Source: Pantoea nemavictus
Lineage (GTDB): Bacteria > Pseudomonadota > Gammaproteobacteria > Enterobacterales > Enterobacteriaceae
Direction: 5' to 3'
NCBI RefSeq assembly: GCF_037479095.1
Contig: NZ_JBBGZW010000002.1
Coordinates: 248,001-312,000, forward strand
Length of the DNA: 64,000 nucleotides
This document shows positions 63,797 through 64,000 of this stretch, one piece after another. The notes under the pieces were generated by a model. It was not told the origin of the DNA. It saw only the letters and a program-made list of their open reading frames with translations, and did no database searches. The stretch's first letter is position 1. Each line of letters opens with the position of its first letter. Position numbers and translations under genes: made by a program.

Positions 63797-64000
63797 GCCA
63801 ACTCCTCGACACCCTCGGCGAACAGCTGATCGCCTTCCGCCATGAACTGCACCGTTTTCCCGAACTCTCCAACGAGGAGTTCGAAACCACCGCACGCATT
63901 CGCCAGCAGTTAGAACAACATCACATCCGCGTGCTGGATCTGCCGCTCAAAACCGGCTTAGTCGCTGAGATCGGCCCGGAGCAGGGTCCACTGATCGTGC
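63793..64000 (+). CDS. M20 family amidohydrolase (partial, cut by window end)
   Basis: The first ~69 codons are present. FRHELHRFPELSNEEFETTARIRQQLE and LKTGLVAEIGP match the N-termini of the M20D enzymes at 28987 and 42007. It is coupled to the upstream GNAT by ATGA overlap. The metal-binding residues lie beyond the window. Confidence 0.85.
   Translation, partial: MSQLLDTLGEQLIAFRHELHRFPELSNEEFETTARIRQQLEQHHIRVLDLPLKTGLVAEIGPEQGPLIV

Overview
The window looks like accessory DNA of a member of the Enterobacterales, most likely Erwiniaceae (Pantoea or Erwinia-like). Enterobacterial orthologues are easy to recognise (yebG with a LexA box, cybB, eptA with a candidate PmrA box, fhuE, an H-NS/StpA-like protein). 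There are no core housekeeping genes and no rRNA, tRNA or CRISPR. A family of REP-like palindromes (core GTAGCGGCGC ... GCGCCGCTAC) sits in about ten intergenic gaps. The window could be a megaplasmid or a variable part of a chromosome; the sequence does not decide this.

0-13.7 kb: short regulator/effector pairs. These are DUF2000; AraC regulator with SDR; GNAT; NUDIX; CynX-type MFS with a divergent MarR and a 28-bp perfect palindrome between them; cybB; a YjbR-like protein; a membrane phosphoesterase; TetR with an MFS pump; an exported alpha/beta hydrolase with a divergent GlxA-type regulator; and a chemoreceptor. 13.8-15.05 kb: an IS110-family element inserted inside a REP palindrome. Its left end appears to encode a bridge RNA whose guide loops can be matched by eye to the REP target and to the element's own ends. 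15.1-23.1 kb: a membrane PQQ dehydrogenase, a Fic protein, yebG, a two-gene HAM1-SIR2 operon resembling the KomB/KomC part of the Kongming anti-phage system, an EAL phosphodiesterase and a small repeat coiled-coil protein.

23.5-44 kb: two large scavenging operons flank a TRAP transporter. The minus-strand operon (31162 to 23501) holds two LLM flavin monooxygenases, an M20 deacylase, a GNAT and an amino-acid ABC transporter with two binding proteins. Its content matches the Bacillus yxe type S-substituted cysteine salvage operons. The plus-strand operon (34645 to 44036) holds a peptide-type ABC transporter, an LLM monooxygenase, a CMD/alkylhydroperoxidase fusion, an M20 hydrolase and a VOC protein. 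44.2-49.1 kb: GNAT, a pilin-like mini-protein, SRPBCC with a divergent LysR, a 32-codon membrane mini-protein and eptA.

49.1-64 kb: a third nutrient region. It holds a taurine/sulfonate-type ABC transporter split over two divergent units, a cysteine synthase, an orphan Tat-type binding protein, a DszC/SfnB-like flavoprotein, fhuE, an H-NS paralogue, an aminotransferase, a fourth LLM monooxygenase, a GldA/HcxA-like dehydrogenase, a GNAT, and an M20 hydrolase cut by the window edge. Together, 23.5-64 kb reads as an organosulfur (possibly S-modified cysteine and sulfonate) scavenging region: uptake, N-acetylation, oxidative C-S cleavage, deacylation, and cysteine synthesis. The individual family calls are firm. 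The substrates and the joint pathway are inference.
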